DNA of 64,000 bases from Candidatus Zixiibacteriota bacterium (GCA_034003725.1 JAVEYB010000006.1:62001-126000), one strand, 5' to 3'; positions 17,300 to 26,213 are shown, counted from the first letter of the stretch. Notes: generated from the sequence alone by a model not told the origin. Numbers and translations: made by a program.

Positions 17300-17542
17300 G
17301 AGAGACTCCCGTTCTGTTTATCCCTTCGCGACCCCATGTACCAGTGGACATATCATCGGACAAGATAAACGTACTGTGCGCTTTGTAGCGCGTTTGCGTA
17401 TCCGGCGTCCGGATCAGGCGGGGTCGCAGGGATACTTCTCGAACCTCGCGGCAGACCGTGCGGCAGGATACCGTTATCGTTACCATGCAGTGTCGCCACT
17501 GCGTTTGTGTTTTGACTTCTTTCCAATCTGGAGAATCGGACG

Positions 17543-17878
17543 TTACCAGCTCTCGCGATCGCGACCGCCGCCACCACCGCTTCGATAGCCGCCGCCACCT
17601 CCGGAGCCGCCTCGACGGCCGCCGCCGCCGCGCTCCGGCCGGGGCCGGGCCTCATTCACGGTCAACGCGCGACCGTTCAGATCTGCACCGTGCAAAGCGT
17701 CCAGTGCCGCCCGAGCCTCGTCGTCGTTGGCCATTTCAACGAAACCGAATCCGCGCGGTTTACCGGTCATGCGATCGGTGATGAGATTTACCCGCGTCAC
17801 GGTCCCGAAGGCCTCGAACGCCTGGCGAACATCGTCTTCTGTCGCGTTATACGACAGATTACCCACGTAGATATTCAT
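17543..17878 (-). CDS. Glycine-rich RRM RNA-binding protein (paralogue)
   Basis: A protein of 111 residues with the same architecture as the downstream paralogue: RNP2 IYVGNL, RNP1 RGFGFVEM, then a glycine/arginine-rich tail ending ESW. The ATG at 17878 starts directly at MNIYVGNL and has TGGAGAG upstream; an earlier in-frame ATG at 17908 lacks support. A strong promoter at 18065-18093 predicts a leader of about 180 bases, a feature seen in cold-shock mRNAs. Tandem paralogues suggest dosage or divided RNA targets. Confidence 0.9.
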   Translation of the reverse strand: MNIYVGNLSYNATEDDVRQAFEAFGTVTRVNLITDRMTGKPRGFGFVEMANDDEARAALDALHGADLNGRALTVNEARPRPERGGGGRRGGSGGGGGYRSGGGGGRDRESW

Positions 17879-18312
17879 CTGACTCTCCACTAACAGATTG
17901 CCCTGCACGGCAGACGTACCCCCGACGAATGCGAAATGCAGAAAACATCACACTGTGCGCACGACTGCGCCTATATGTCTGGATTAACATGTCGAAATGA
18001 AAGATACTGGCAGAAAAATCGTCCTGACACTTGACCTAATAAAGACGGGTTAAGATCATGCTCTATGATATCGGCAGAACCAACCCAAGTCAACACTTTT
18101 TTGCATAACCCTCTGTACCACGGTAGGCTGGGCGGGAGCCCGCAACGGTCGGTCCAGCTCCCAGTAAGCCCGCGGTCAATACGTTCCCGTTAAACGTACG
18201 CTGCCGCCGTTGAGTGCCCGCGAAGACGCCAGCCCGGACCAAAATCGCTTTAGCAGGCTGTAACAGGCTTTGCGACAAGCTCTTACGGGCGATCCATCAG
18301 TCGCCAACGGAA
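17879..18312. other. Long leader and intergenic region upstream of RRM genes
   Basis: About 430 bases without a gene. The left half is the predicted transcribed leader of the RRM gene; the promoter sits at 18065-18093; the right half, to the GNAT stop at 18313, shows no recognisable feature. Confidence 0.5.
18065..18093 (-). promoter_or_regulatory. Strong sigma-70 promoter for RRM gene
   Basis: On the minus strand TTGACT (18093-18088), a 17-base spacer and TATCAT (18070-18065). Predicted start near 18058, giving a 180-base untranslated leader before the RRM start at 17878. Confidence 0.75.
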
Positions 18313-18813
18313 TCAACACACGATCGCATATACCGGGTATCGCCCGTGCGCGTCCTGCTCCCATCGATCAATACGCATCCCCAGTTTCTCCAGAAGCCGA
18401 ACGGCGGCCTCATGATCCGGGTCAACCGTGGCGGTTAGTCTCACACCCGGATTGTGCTTTCGAGTCACGTCAATCAAACACGAGCCGATTTGACGTCCCG
18501 ATCCTTTGCGCCAGAAACGAGGGAACAACGCAATAAACATCTCGCGTTCGCTTGCGTGTGACGACTCGGATATCGCGGCATGGCCGAGGTATTCTTGTCG
18601 CACCCGGTGCACGACGGCCCACGACTGCAACGGACCGTTCATCTCGCAGACGAGGAACGACTCGAACAGACGCGCTATCGACGCGACCGGCATGGGGCCG
18701 CCCGTATGCAGGGTTACCTGGGGATCACTCATCAATGCAGCGAAGTCCGCGAAGTCGTCGCGTACGTATCCCCGAAGGAAAAAATCGTGGGCATCGAGTA
18801 TTGGGACCGGCAT
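18313..18813 (-). CDS. GNAT family N-acetyltransferase (RimJ-like)
   Basis: A protein of 166 residues with the acetyl-CoA-binding fold: an N-terminal FFLRGYVRDDFADF segment, a central HAAISES strand, the pyrophosphate-binding region RFWRKGSGRQIG near residue 100 and C-terminal VRLLEKLGMR. It resembles the RimJ/RimL group that acetylates N-termini or small amines; the target is unknown. It is four bases downstream of a lipoprotein gene and part of a minus-strand run of small genes. Confidence 0.82.
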   Translation of the reverse strand: MPVPILDAHDFFLRGYVRDDFADFAALMSDPQVTLHTGGPMPVASIARLFESFLVCEMNGPLQSWAVVHRVRQEYLGHAAISESSHASEREMFIALFPRFWRKGSGRQIGSCLIDVTRKHNPGVRLTATVDPDHEAAVRLLEKLGMRIDRWEQDAHGRYPVYAIVC

Positions 18814-18816
18814 GTG

Positions 18817-19308
18817 TCACTGCCCGGAAACGTGGCGTCGGGGCCCCGGATGCCCCGTGTCGAAGACGAATTTCCAGCTTCCGTCGGCCTGGCGTTTCCA
18901 GATGGAAACATAATTGCCGGTTGACTCCTGCTTCACGCCGGTCGAGTCGGGCGCGCTCATCGTGTACGACCCGAGGGTGTAGCCAATATCGCCGGACGCC
19001 GCGACATCGGCAAACCACGGCTCCCACTGAAGTACAAGCTCAGGGTTGTCGGGATACAGCGGCAAAGCGACAGTCCGGCCTTCGATGGGCGCCGCCCCTC
19101 CGCGATAGATAACGACATCGTCGGCCATATACGCACCGAACGCCGCGCGCATGCCTTTCTCCACCGAGAGGGCCGAGAAGGTCCGATCGGCGGACAACAG
19201 CTCCTGTTTGGCTTTTTCCGTATCAACCATTTGACTGCACCCTGCAAGAAGCGACAGTACAACCATGACTGTCGCCGCGTTAGTTGGTATGTGACGTCTC
19301 CAGTTCAT
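18817..19308 (-). CDS. SnoaL/NTF2-like (DUF4440-type) lipoprotein
   Basis: A protein of about 163 residues with a lipoprotein signal ending LSLLAGC, then an alpha+beta barrel of the NTF2-like superfamily (EKGMRAAFGAYMADDVVIYRGG, GSWKFVFDTGHP). These proteins are often exported stress-related or binding proteins without known catalysis. The ATG at 19308 is used; a GTG at 19320 is also in frame. Confidence 0.78.
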   Translation of the reverse strand: MNWRRHIPTNAATVMVVLSLLAGCSQMVDTEKAKQELLSADRTFSALSVEKGMRAAFGAYMADDVVIYRGGAAPIEGRTVALPLYPDNPELVLQWEPWFADVAASGDIGYTLGSYTMSAPDSTGVKQESTGNYVSIWKRQADGSWKFVFDTGHPGPRRHVSGQ

Positions 19309-19333
19309 CGAACAGTCCACCTTCCATCCGTTT

Positions 19334-20119
19334 TTACAGCAGCCTCTTGATTAACTCAGGCACGCCCAGCAGTACGGCGGCGGAGAGCAGTACGACCGCG
19401 ATCAACAACCAGCGCACGAAAGCGGCGCCGCGCTGGACCGCCATGCGCGCGGCCACCCAGGCCCCCAGCATGTTGCCCGCCGCCAGTATCAGACCGACGA
19501 ACCAGTCGACCTGATCGTTCAGCAGGAACACGCCAAGCGCAAAGACAGTGAACACAAGATTGATCAGGACCTTAACGGCATTGGCCTTGACCAGATCGAA
19601 ACCCGCTCCGAGCACCAGTCCGGCCAGCAGAAAAAGCCCGACTCCGGCCTGGATAAACCCGCCATAGAAGCCAATGGCGAAAAACACAAGCAGTTGCACT
19701 ACGCTCACCGGCTTGTCGGTTAGTCCCTGATGGCCCTGCAGCCATCGTTTCGGGCGAACCAGCAGGATAACAAACATAACCAGCATGAGCACGCCGATGG
19801 CGTGGCGCAGCATCCGCTCATCGAGATTGACAGCCACCTGAGCGCCCAGTACGGCTCCAACGATCGCGGGAAGGGCAAGGATGAGGCCACGCTTCAGATG
19901 AAGCACGCCCTGCTGGTGGAAACTCCAGGTGCCCACGGCGGTCTGCAGAAGGATCGCCACCCGGTTGGTGCCGTTGGCCACGTTGGCCGGAAGCCCGAGG
20001 AATATCAAAAGCGGAAGCGTTATCAGCGATCCGCTGCCCGCCAGCGTGTTGATGAATCCGCAGGCGAATCCAGCGGCGATCACGAGGGGATAAATGTACC
20101 AGTCCACGCCGTCACTCAC
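19334..20119 (-). CDS. TauE/SafE family membrane exporter/permease
   Basis: A protein of 261 residues with about eight membrane segments. Typical family motifs are visible: GFINTLAGSGSLITLP near residue 22 and GFYGGFIQAGVGLFLLAG near residue 155. Family members move sulfite, sulfoacetate, taurine-related or other organosulfur anions. The GTG start at 20119 is used. No sulfur-metabolism gene is adjacent, so the substrate is open. Confidence 0.88.
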   Translation of the reverse strand: MSDGVDWYIYPLVIAAGFACGFINTLAGSGSLITLPLLIFLGLPANVANGTNRVAILLQTAVGTWSFHQQGVLHLKRGLILALPAIVGAVLGAQVAVNLDERMLRHAIGVLMLVMFVILLVRPKRWLQGHQGLTDKPVSVVQLLVFFAIGFYGGFIQAGVGLFLLAGLVLGAGFDLVKANAVKVLINLVFTVFALGVFLLNDQVDWFVGLILAAGNMLGAWVAARMAVQRGAAFVRWLLIAVVLLSAAVLLGVPELIKRLL

Positions 20120-20159
20120 TCACAATGTTAGTCGTGCAACCGCCATACGCCGGATCACC

Positions 20160-20804
20160 TCACCCGAGATTCTCCAGCAGGGCGGGCGTAATGTCCGTCA
20201 GCGAAGATACGACGCCGTGAGCTAGCGAGAAGTCATTATCTCTGGTAAACCGGTCGGGCACCGCAATACACGCCATCCCCGCCGCGTGAGCGGCCCGAAC
20301 GCCTTTCTCCGCGTCTTCGAGCACGAGGCACTCACCTGCAGGCAGTCCCAGCCGCCCGGCCACAAACAGGAATACATCGGGCGCCGGTTTCAACCGGGAC
20401 GCGTCCTCGCGTGCGGCGATCAGGTCGAATCGGTCGGTCAGGCGCAGCGAATCCAGGACACAGTGCACGTCGCGCCGGTACGACGAGGACGCGACCGCTA
20501 ATCGCATCGTTTTTCTGAGACGTTCAACCAACTCCCGCGCGCCCGGCATGGGCTGTGCGCCGTTTCGAACCAGGTCATGATACACCTCGGTCTTCTGCTC
20601 GCGGATAATCGCCGGCTCCAGTGGCAGATTCTTCGAGGCAATGTATTCGGCAATACCGTAGCCGGCGCGAATCCAGTGTTCCGCATACTCACTCTCGGAT
20701 AACGAAAGACCATAACGGGCAAACACCCGGCGATAGGCTTCGACATGAAGCCGCTCCGTGTCGCTCAGCAGTCCGTCGAGATCGAATATCACCGCACGTA
20801 TCAA
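20160..20804 (-). CDS. HAD-superfamily hydrolase (beta-phosphoglucomutase-like)
   Basis: A protein of 214 residues. Motif I FDLDGLLSDTE holds the nucleophile Asp and general acid Asp. The cap domain of subclass IA follows, then motif II VASSS, motif III lysine (SRLKPAPDVFL) and motif IV LVLEDAEKGVRAA. It likely dephosphorylates a sugar phosphate or related metabolite. The start is TTG at 20804, immediately before the conserved IRAVIFDLDG. Confidence 0.9.
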   Translation of the reverse strand: MIRAVIFDLDGLLSDTERLHVEAYRRVFARYGLSLSESEYAEHWIRAGYGIAEYIASKNLPLEPAIIREQKTEVYHDLVRNGAQPMPGARELVERLRKTMRLAVASSSYRRDVHCVLDSLRLTDRFDLIAAREDASRLKPAPDVFLFVAGRLGLPAGECLVLEDAEKGVRAAHAAGMACIAVPDRFTRDNDFSLAHGVVSSLTDITPALLENLG

Positions 20805-20819
20805 GACGAGCCGCTCCGT

Positions 20820-21170
20820 TCACTCTCGTACTTCTTCAATCGCCGATGTTCCCATGGCGTCGCCGCCCACCGTAATGCTCCAGGATTCACGGACACGATA
20901 CCGGCCGTCCGCAAGCACTTCGGGCCGCGAGATGCAAATGCCGCCGACGAGGTGGGCATCGATATTCACATACTGCCAAAGCATGTCGAGTGTCCCGTCG
21001 TCGCGCATATGTGCCACGAGGTTGCCCTTCGCGATTCGTCCGCCGTGAAACTCTCCCCACACGACGTTATCGCGCTGATGGTATTCGAACAACACCTCCC
21101 CTGTCAGATCCCCGTCATCGTAGTTTTCCACACCGCGAAAAAGCCGGCTGTCGAAGTTGAAGTCGCTCAT
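20820..21170 (-). CDS. Conserved small protein (often labelled n-acetylglutamate synthase-like)
   Basis: A beta-rich protein of 116 residues with regularly spaced YDDGDLTGEVLF, GEFHGGRIAKGNLVA and YRVRESWSITVGGDAMGTS. This fits a family of small cytosolic proteins commonly given the unsupported name n-acetylglutamate synthase; no acetyltransferase motif is visible. The ATG at 21170 has GAAGGGA upstream. A second in-frame ATG at 21197 overlaps the preceding gene's stop and could also be used. Confidence 0.65.
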   Translation of the reverse strand: MSDFNFDSRLFRGVENYDDGDLTGEVLFEYHQRDNVVWGEFHGGRIAKGNLVAHMRDDGTLDMLWQYVNIDAHLVGGICISRPEVLADGRYRVRESWSITVGGDAMGTSAIEEVRE

Positions 21171-21193
21171 GGAATCAAATCCCTTCAGTGTGT

Positions 21194-21724
21194 TCATTCG
21201 GGACGCAATTCAAACCTGTCCACCGATGTCGTGTGACCGTCGGTATAATCCACTATGTCGATTGTGCGTACTTTCCCCTCGATACGGAATCGCCGGGTGT
21301 CGAGCCGCTCGGCGGTCTCGCCCGCCGCCTCCCGCGTGTCGAACTTTCCCACCGTCACGTGCGGTACATACGGCTCGTCGAACCGTTCCTTGTCCGCAAG
21401 CGGTCCCGTATACAGATCCCGGTGAAGTCGCACAAGTCCGCTATAGCCCTGATCGGGCGAAAGAAACACGTGCCACTTGTCGTTGTACCTGCCGTAGACC
21501 ACCACGGCGCAGCGAAGTTCGAACGGAAATGCGACGCTCCGGCGTGAAACGGTACGCACGTGCTCGGTAAAGGTACTCCTGTCGACACCGTCCACCGGGA
21601 ACACAAGCGTAAAATGCGGGCCGATCATCTGGTAGTCGGGCTGGTCGTACTTCTCGCGAATGGATTGTATCCAGTCATAGTCGGCTTCCTTCAGGTCGGG
21701 GTATGTCAGAGCGAGCAGCGCCAT
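21194..21724 (-). CDS. 2'-5' RNA ligase family protein (2H phosphoesterase)
   Basis: A protein of 176 residues with the two HxTx motifs that define 2H phosphoesterases: HFTLVF near residue 41 and HVTVGK near residue 127. Members hydrolyse or ligate 2',3'-cyclic phosphates of RNA or ADP-ribose derivatives. The ATG at 21724 begins MALLALTYPD and lies ten bases after the upstream DUF3995 gene. Confidence 0.85.
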   Translation of the reverse strand: MALLALTYPDLKEADYDWIQSIREKYDQPDYQMIGPHFTLVFPVDGVDRSTFTEHVRTVSRRSVAFPFELRCAVVVYGRYNDKWHVFLSPDQGYSGLVRLHRDLYTGPLADKERFDEPYVPHVTVGKFDTREAAGETAERLDTRRFRIEGKVRTIDIVDYTDGHTTSVDRFELRPE

Positions 21725-21734
21725 GTTCCAGAAC

Positions 21735-22184
21735 TCACGAAGCGATGAGGTTGAGTACGAATATCGTGATGCTGAGCAGAAGAGACAGCGGTGTAAACAA
21801 CCGCGCGTCCCATCGCGCATAGACCGTGCCATGAACGCGCCGCGTCAGCCCGGTGTAACGGAAATCGCCCAGTGCCCGCAGCAGGAACAGCCCCGCCAGG
21901 GCCCAAAGGGAGTATTCGACAAATCGCCCCTGCACCGGCAGTGTCACGATACCCACTCGCGCGAGTACAAGCCCGGCCGCGATGAAACACACCAAACCGA
22001 TAGACCGCATGATCACCCGCTTTCGGCGAAATGCGGGATCCCCGAGCAGGGTCTCGCCCGCTTCCGGGAATTCGCCGTTCGACTGAGGATATCCCCACGC
22101 GCCGCCGGAGGCCCAGTACACATGCAGGATACCCGCGGCGATCAGAATGACGCTGTCGATGACGGCAAGTATGGCGGCTAACAT
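21735..22184 (-). CDS. DUF3995 membrane protein
   Basis: A protein of 149 residues with four hydrophobic segments and the GILHVYWASGGAWG motif typical of DUF3995. Function unknown. GGGAGACAGG directly precedes the ATG at 22184, which excludes longer in-frame extensions. It heads a minus-strand run with the 2H phosphoesterase. Confidence 0.82.
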   Translation of the reverse strand: MLAAILAVIDSVILIAAGILHVYWASGGAWGYPQSNGEFPEAGETLLGDPAFRRKRVIMRSIGLVCFIAAGLVLARVGIVTLPVQGRFVEYSLWALAGLFLLRALGDFRYTGLTRRVHGTVYARWDARLFTPLSLLLSITIFVLNLIAS

Positions 22185-22328
22185 CCTGTCTCCCGTGCAA
22201 GTACGATTCCTCGAAAGAAGTCTTATTCGTTGCCGGGTGTCAAGTCCGTCCCGTACCCGGGCGTGCAGTTCGCCATTGACGCGCGCGCTCAAATGTGCAA
22301 CTTTGACGGGAGCACGGAGCATCCTGAA

Positions 22329-22826
22329 ATGCGTCTCTCGTTTCAAGCGCATATGACATTTACATCGCCGCTCGGACCGATCGAAGTCCGGCGAAAACTG
22401 GGTGAAGTTACCCGGCAGGCAGATGTCGTGGAGGCCTCGCTCGAGGGGGGCGCCCGGCCCCGTTTTGACGGTCGCCTCGATGAATCGTCCTTTCATCTGA
22501 TCGACCGCCGCAGCCCGTCATACTACGGCTGGGTTGTCCTGGCAGGATCGATAGAGCAACTGCCACCGTCGGTGGGCGGGGTCAGCATTACGATTCGAGC
22601 GGGCATGCACGGGCGAACGGTCAACTTCCGGCTCGGCTTCTGGAGCGCCTGGCTCTTTTTGCTCATTACCATGATCTCCGCGGCCGAGACCATGCCGATC
22701 GCCGGATGGCTCTGGATGGGTCTGTTTGCCGCCGTTCTCGTCGGGATGCATTATCTTGACTATCGAAGCTGTCTGCGCGAAACTGAATACGTACGACGGC
22801 TGCTGCAGGGGTCTGAACCATCCTAA
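22329..22826 (+). CDS. Hypothetical membrane protein
   Basis: About 165 residues, family not recognised. An N-terminal cytosolic part (conserved-looking RRKLGEVTRQ, SYYGWVVLAGSIEQLPPSVGG) is followed by two adjacent membrane segments near residues 105-145 and a short charged tail. It is divergent from the DUF3995 gene. The start is uncertain: ATGs at 22329 and 22353 are both plausible with weak ribosome binding sites. Confidence 0.6.
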   Translation: MRLSFQAHMTFTSPLGPIEVRRKLGEVTRQADVVEASLEGGARPRFDGRLDESSFHLIDRRSPSYYGWVVLAGSIEQLPPSVGGVSITIRAGMHGRTVNFRLGFWSAWLFLLITMISAAETMPIAGWLWMGLFAAVLVGMHYLDYRSCLRETEYVRRLLQGSEPS

Positions 22827-22874
22827 CCCGTGCGCAGCGAGGGTTTCACATACTCGTAACGGGGAGCGCGTGTC

Positions 22875-23399
22875 ATGGACGAACAGCCTTACCAAAAACC
22901 GGCGCCGCAGACCGGTCAGATCGATCAGATGCGGCTCCAGATGCTGATGAACCAGATCCGGGACAACCAGAATCTCTCGCTGGCGGTCATCGGGGGCCTG
23001 GCAGCATCGCTCATCGGCACCGCCATCTGGGCCGCAATTACCTACTTCACCAACTATCAGCTCGGTGTTATCGCAATCGGTGTCGGCTTTCTTGTCGGCT
23101 TCACCGTACGTCGCCTCGGCAACGGAGTCGACAGGGCGTTTGGCATGGTCGGCGGCATCCTGTCCCTGCTCGGATGTGCCGCCGGCAACCTCATGACCGT
23201 ATGCGTTATAATCGCCGATCAAAACGGCATCAGTTTCATGAGCGTCCTCGGAGAGCTCACACCCGACATCGCCTGGGAGTTGATGGTCGAGTCGTTCAAC
23301 GTCTTCGATCTAATTTTTTATGCGCTGGCCGCTTACTACGGATACCGCACCTCACTGCGAACGCTGACTGAGGAAGAGATCCGCTCGGTCATGCGGTAA
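22875..23399 (+). CDS. Hypothetical four-helix membrane protein
   Basis: A protein of 174 residues. A glutamine/methionine-rich hydrophilic start is followed by four membrane segments (about 38-60, 66-85, 90-115 and 145-165) and a charged C-terminus. The central VGFLVGFTVRRLGNGVDRAFG stretch resembles small conserved inner-membrane proteins of unknown function. A GGGGAG upstream of the ATG supports expression. Confidence 0.68.
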   Translation: MDEQPYQKPAPQTGQIDQMRLQMLMNQIRDNQNLSLAVIGGLAASLIGTAIWAAITYFTNYQLGVIAIGVGFLVGFTVRRLGNGVDRAFGMVGGILSLLGCAAGNLMTVCVIIADQNGISFMSVLGELTPDIAWELMVESFNVFDLIFYALAAYYGYRTSLRTLTEEEIRSVMR

Positions 23400-23484
23400 C
23401 GCCGCCGGGAACATCGCGCGCGATCCACGGTTGAGCGGCGTGAGTCTGAATTTGCATCGAGAAGAAGAAGGTAGGCAATAGCCG

Positions 23485-23709
23485 GTGGTCACGCGTTGTG
23501 TGTGTTTCAACCAGTCCTTCGTTGATCTGCGGAAGATCGCACGAAAAACAAAGGCTCGGACCATTGGCGAGTTGCAGCAACACGTCACCTTCGGCCGCAA
23601 CTGCTGTCGGTGCCACCCGTACGTCATCAAGATGCTGGTCACCGGTGAGACGGTCTTCGCGGTGATGGATGAGGACGAGGCTGCCCGGTGGCTTGCCCAG
23701 GGGTCGTAA
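23485..23709 (+). CDS. BFD-like [2Fe-2S]-binding protein
   Basis: A protein of 74 residues with the cysteine pattern of bacterioferritin-associated ferredoxin-type domains: CVC at residues 5-7 and a distal NCCRCHPY near residue 40. Such domains bind a [2Fe-2S] cluster and pass electrons, as in iron release from bacterioferritin. The GTG at 23485 is used; AAGGTAGG lies upstream. No bacterioferritin gene is nearby; dps lies 7 kb away. Confidence 0.8.
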   Translation: MVTRCVCFNQSFVDLRKIARKTKARTIGELQQHVTFGRNCCRCHPYVIKMLVTGETVFAVMDEDEAARWLAQGS

Positions 23710-23730
23710 GCACTCGGGATTTTTCAGACG

Positions 23731-23762
23731 AAGACGGCGGAGCCATACGGTTCCGCCGTCTT
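23731..23762. terminator. Bidirectional terminator between bfd-like and msrB genes
   Basis: Perfect 11-bp stem AAGACGGCGGA with its complement and a 10-base loop, between two convergent genes. Confidence 0.75.
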
Positions 23763-23814
23763 CTCTATGATAAACTGCAACGGGGCGCGTGAATCGCCCG
23801 TGCAGGTTGGGGAA

Positions 23815-24396
23815 TCACTTCTGCTCGCCGCTCGAATCACTCTCCGTCGAACTCTTGAACTTCAGCGCAGCGGAGTTCACACAATAGCGCAGTCCGGTCG
23901 GCTTGGGACCGTCCTCGAATACATGCCCGAGGTGTCCTCCGCAGCGGCTGCACAAAATCTCCGTGCGATTCATCCCGTACGAGGAATCTGACTGGGTATC
24001 AATGGCGGCGCTGCCGGCGGCGTCGAAAAACGCCGGCCAGCCGCATCCCGAATTGTACTTGGTCTCCGAGGTAAACAACACGGCGCCGCATCCGGCGCAC
24101 GTGTAGACGCCATCTTCGAAAAACTCATCGAACACGCCGGAAAACGCGCGCTCCGTCCCCTTCTCCCGCAGGATACGGAACTGCTCGGCGGTCAACCGGG
24201 CTCGCCACTCAGCGTCGCTCTTGATTACTTTCTCACTCATAGTTGTGTCTCCCTGCCCGGCGCCGGGCCGGGCCGCCGCACGCTCCGCCGTGCCCTCGCC
24301 TGATAAAGGCGGGGTCAACAAGAGGCCACACGTCGCGACGGCGAGAATCAACGGCCGTACAACGCGAAGGTCCGTGATGTACTTTTGAACGTCCAT
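23815..24396 (-). CDS. msrB: Peptide-methionine (R)-S-oxide reductase
   Basis: A protein of 193 residues. A short N-terminal hydrophobic segment (about 13-32) suggests export or membrane anchoring, then a complete MsrB domain with two zinc CxxC pairs (CAGC and CSRC), GWPAFFD and the catalytic cysteine in RYCVNSAAL. It reduces methionine-R-sulfoxide in proteins; the leader implies envelope repair. The SGCGWP cysteine could be resolving. Confidence 0.93.
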   Translation of the reverse strand: MDVQKYITDLRVVRPLILAVATCGLLLTPPLSGEGTAERAAARPGAGQGDTTMSEKVIKSDAEWRARLTAEQFRILREKGTERAFSGVFDEFFEDGVYTCAGCGAVLFTSETKYNSGCGWPAFFDAAGSAAIDTQSDSSYGMNRTEILCSRCGGHLGHVFEDGPKPTGLRYCVNSAALKFKSSTESDSSGEQK

Positions 24397-24517
24397 AGTT
24401 ATGCGTCCGGCTGAGCTCGGTGCATCCTTTCAACCATCGATACGCATTCGGGGTTCCACTGACCGACTCGCGTCATACTCACGCCGTTCTTGCCGTTGTG
24501 GCATGGTCCAAGAAAAA

Positions 24518-24544
24518 ACGGCGGGACTTGTTAAGTCCCGCCGT
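24518..24544 (-). terminator. Strong terminator downstream of the 44-codon gene
   Basis: Perfect 12-bp stem ACGGCGGGACTT with its complement and a GTT loop. On the minus strand it runs into TTTTTTC, so it ends transcription arriving from the small gene at 24616-24750. Confidence 0.9.
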
Positions 24545-24615
24545 CACAGACTGAATGCTGTAGGTGTCTTTCCGTCCAGCCGGGGGCGAGGCCGGAGCCG
24601 GTGTCGGTTGTTCAG

Positions 24616-24750
24616 TCAAGTCGGGGAATCGCGAAAGTTGTACTCACTGATGTCCAGTTTCCCGACGGAGAACCCGCGAGAGATGCCGACGGAATCCGTG
24701 GCGGCATCTCGACGCCGCGCAGGCGCGGTGTCCGGTAGCAAGGGCGGCAT
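24616..24750 (-). CDS. Small protein of 44 residues, unrecognised
   Basis: An ATG at 24750 lies six bases after a consensus GGAGG, and the frame stays open for 44 codons to TGA at 24616. The product begins MPPLLPDTAPARRRDA and ends KLDISEYNFRDSPT. It has no hydrophobic segment or cysteine; the N-terminus is Arg/Pro-rich and the C-terminus acidic/aromatic. A TATAAT at 24793-24788, an upstream dyad at 24817-24839 and a strong terminator at 24518-24544 define a separate transcript of about 265 bases. It directly follows a PAS-LuxR regulator gene on the same strand. It could be a signalling peptide, regulator or RiPP-like precursor; no function can be assigned. Confidence 0.6.
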   Translation of the reverse strand: MPPLLPDTAPARRRDAATDSVGISRGFSVGKLDISEYNFRDSPT

Positions 24751-24787
24751 TGCGGGCCTCCGCTAAGAACATCGACCAACTCAGGCA

Positions 24788-24839
24788 ATTATACAAGAGA
24801 CGACCGTGATACACGTATGGGATACTATAGCTATCCCAT
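24788..24839 (-). promoter_or_regulatory. Candidate activator-dependent promoter of the 44-codon gene
   Basis: On the minus strand a perfect -10 TATAAT occupies 24793-24788. The -35 position reads ACGTGT, a poor match. Abutting it is an inverted repeat, ATGGGATA and TATCCCAT around a 7-base spacer (24817-24839), centred near -47 of the predicted start. This is a usual place for a LuxR/NarL-type activator. Confidence 0.6.
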
Positions 24840-24899
24840 CGTATCGGTCGTAGTCGCTTATCAAAACGTATTATATTGCGCAACAGCAACTTACGGATT

Positions 24900-26213
24900 C
24901 TACTCGGACCCTGAAGTGGTCGCTTCTCCTTCGGAAAGCTGCTGCAGATACAGACGAAGGTTGATCTCTTCGTTGTCTATTCCGAGCTTCCGCCTGATGC
25001 TCTTTCGTTGATTGCGCACGGTTCCTTCGGAGGTATGCAGGGCGGCGGCGATGTCCTTTGAGGACAACCCGTTCTTGATCATATGGCAGATTTCAAGCTC
25101 TCGGGGAGAAAGCGATGCGGACAATCCTCTGAGTCGCTGCAGGAAAGGGGAGGTCAATTCTTGAAGGGACTGCCGGATGGTAGCGACTAGATTCAGGTCG
25201 GACGGCTCCAGACGGCGTTCCAGATCGGCCAGTAAGGGTAGCACCATACGATCGACATTGGCGCGAATGTGCTCAGCGATTCCCCGGCGCTCACTGTCGA
25301 TCTGGTCGAGCACCTCACGAAGAGCGGTGTTCTTGCGCCGCAGCGCTTCCTGATCTTCTTCCAGCGCTCGATTGGCGTCGGCCAAAGCCTGCTCGGTCTT
25401 CTTTCGGTTGGTAATGTCCTGTATGATCCCGAACAAGCGGACTATTCTTCCCGCCTCATCCCGTGCCACCTTAATCAAAGCGGCGTGATACGCAGTGCGG
25501 CCCGACGGCAGATTGACGCGAAGGTCGAGCTGGCACTCGCGTCCGTGCTCGGTCGCTTCCCGCAGACTGCGGCGCAGCAGGGCCGCGTCTTCCGGATGAT
25601 GACAGGCGATATGCTGTTCCAACGATGGCGCGCCGAGTTCCGGTCGCCGCTCGAACAGGTGAAAGACCTCGTCGGACCACGTCATGACACCGGTGGCCAG
25701 GAGCAGTTCCCAGTGACCGATTTTGCCGAGTACCTGCGCCGCCTTCAGACGCGTTTCACTGTCTTTCAGGGCCTGTTCGTATCTTTTGCGGAGGGTGATG
25801 TCGCGCGATACGCAAATGATCTCCCCCGACTCCCCGCTGCTGTTGTCGCACACCACCGTGGAGTTCGTCTCGTACCAGATGTAGGTGCCGTCCTTCCGAC
25901 GGATTCGATACTGCACCGTGTACACGGTCGGCCGCGTAAGTATCGTATCGTGGCTCGTCCGGACGTTTTTGATGTCTTCGGGATGAATGTAACTGTACGG
26001 GTCCGTGCCGACCATTTCCTCGGGCTCATACCCGAGCAGTTGTCGGCAGGCCGGCGAGACATACAGGTACGACCCATCGGGAGCGTGGTGCGACATCATA
26101 TCAATCGCCTGCTCGGCCATCAGGCGAAAACGCATCTCCCCTTCACGACGGCGATACTCCTCAGCCGATCGAGGACTGCGATCCCCTCCCGGTTTCCGGT
26201 GCTCGTGATCCAT
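24900..26213 (-). CDS. PAS-PAS-LuxR transcriptional regulator
   Basis: A protein of 437 residues: PAS domain at about 30-145 (SYLYVSPACRQLLGYEPEEMVG, then a PAC region), a second PAS at about 155-270, a coiled coil at about 275-320 and a C-terminal LuxR/NarL helix-turn-helix (LSPRELEICHMIKNGLSSKD, TVRNQRKSIRRKLG) at about 365-425. There is no kinase or receiver domain, so it likely senses a small molecule or redox state directly. A sigma-70 promoter precedes it at 26302-26330. The dyad just beyond its stop codon suggests that it controls the small downstream gene. Confidence 0.9.
   Translation of the reverse strand: MDHEHRKPGGDRSPRSAEEYRRREGEMRFRLMAEQAIDMMSHHAPDGSYLYVSPACRQLLGYEPEEMVGTDPYSYIHPEDIKNVRTSHDTILTRPTVYTVQYRIRRKDGTYIWYETNSTVVCDNSSGESGEIICVSRDITLRKRYEQALKDSETRLKAAQVLGKIGHWELLLATGVMTWSDEVFHLFERRPELGAPSLEQHIACHHPEDAALLRRSLREATEHGRECQLDLRVNLPSGRTAYHAALIKVARDEAGRIVRLFGIIQDITNRKKTEQALADANRALEEDQEALRRKNTALREVLDQIDSERRGIAEHIRANVDRMVLPLLADLERRLEPSDLNLVATIRQSLQELTSPFLQRLRGLSASLSPRELEICHMIKNGLSSKDIAAALHTSEGTVRNQRKSIRRKLGIDNEEINLRLYLQQLSEGEATTSGSE

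Noticed and set aside
24644-24772. Alternative frame starting at ATG 24772 over the 44-codon gene
   Set aside because: The GGAGG is placed for the ATG at 24750, not for this one, which lies before it; the product is Arg/His-rich with no sign of selection.
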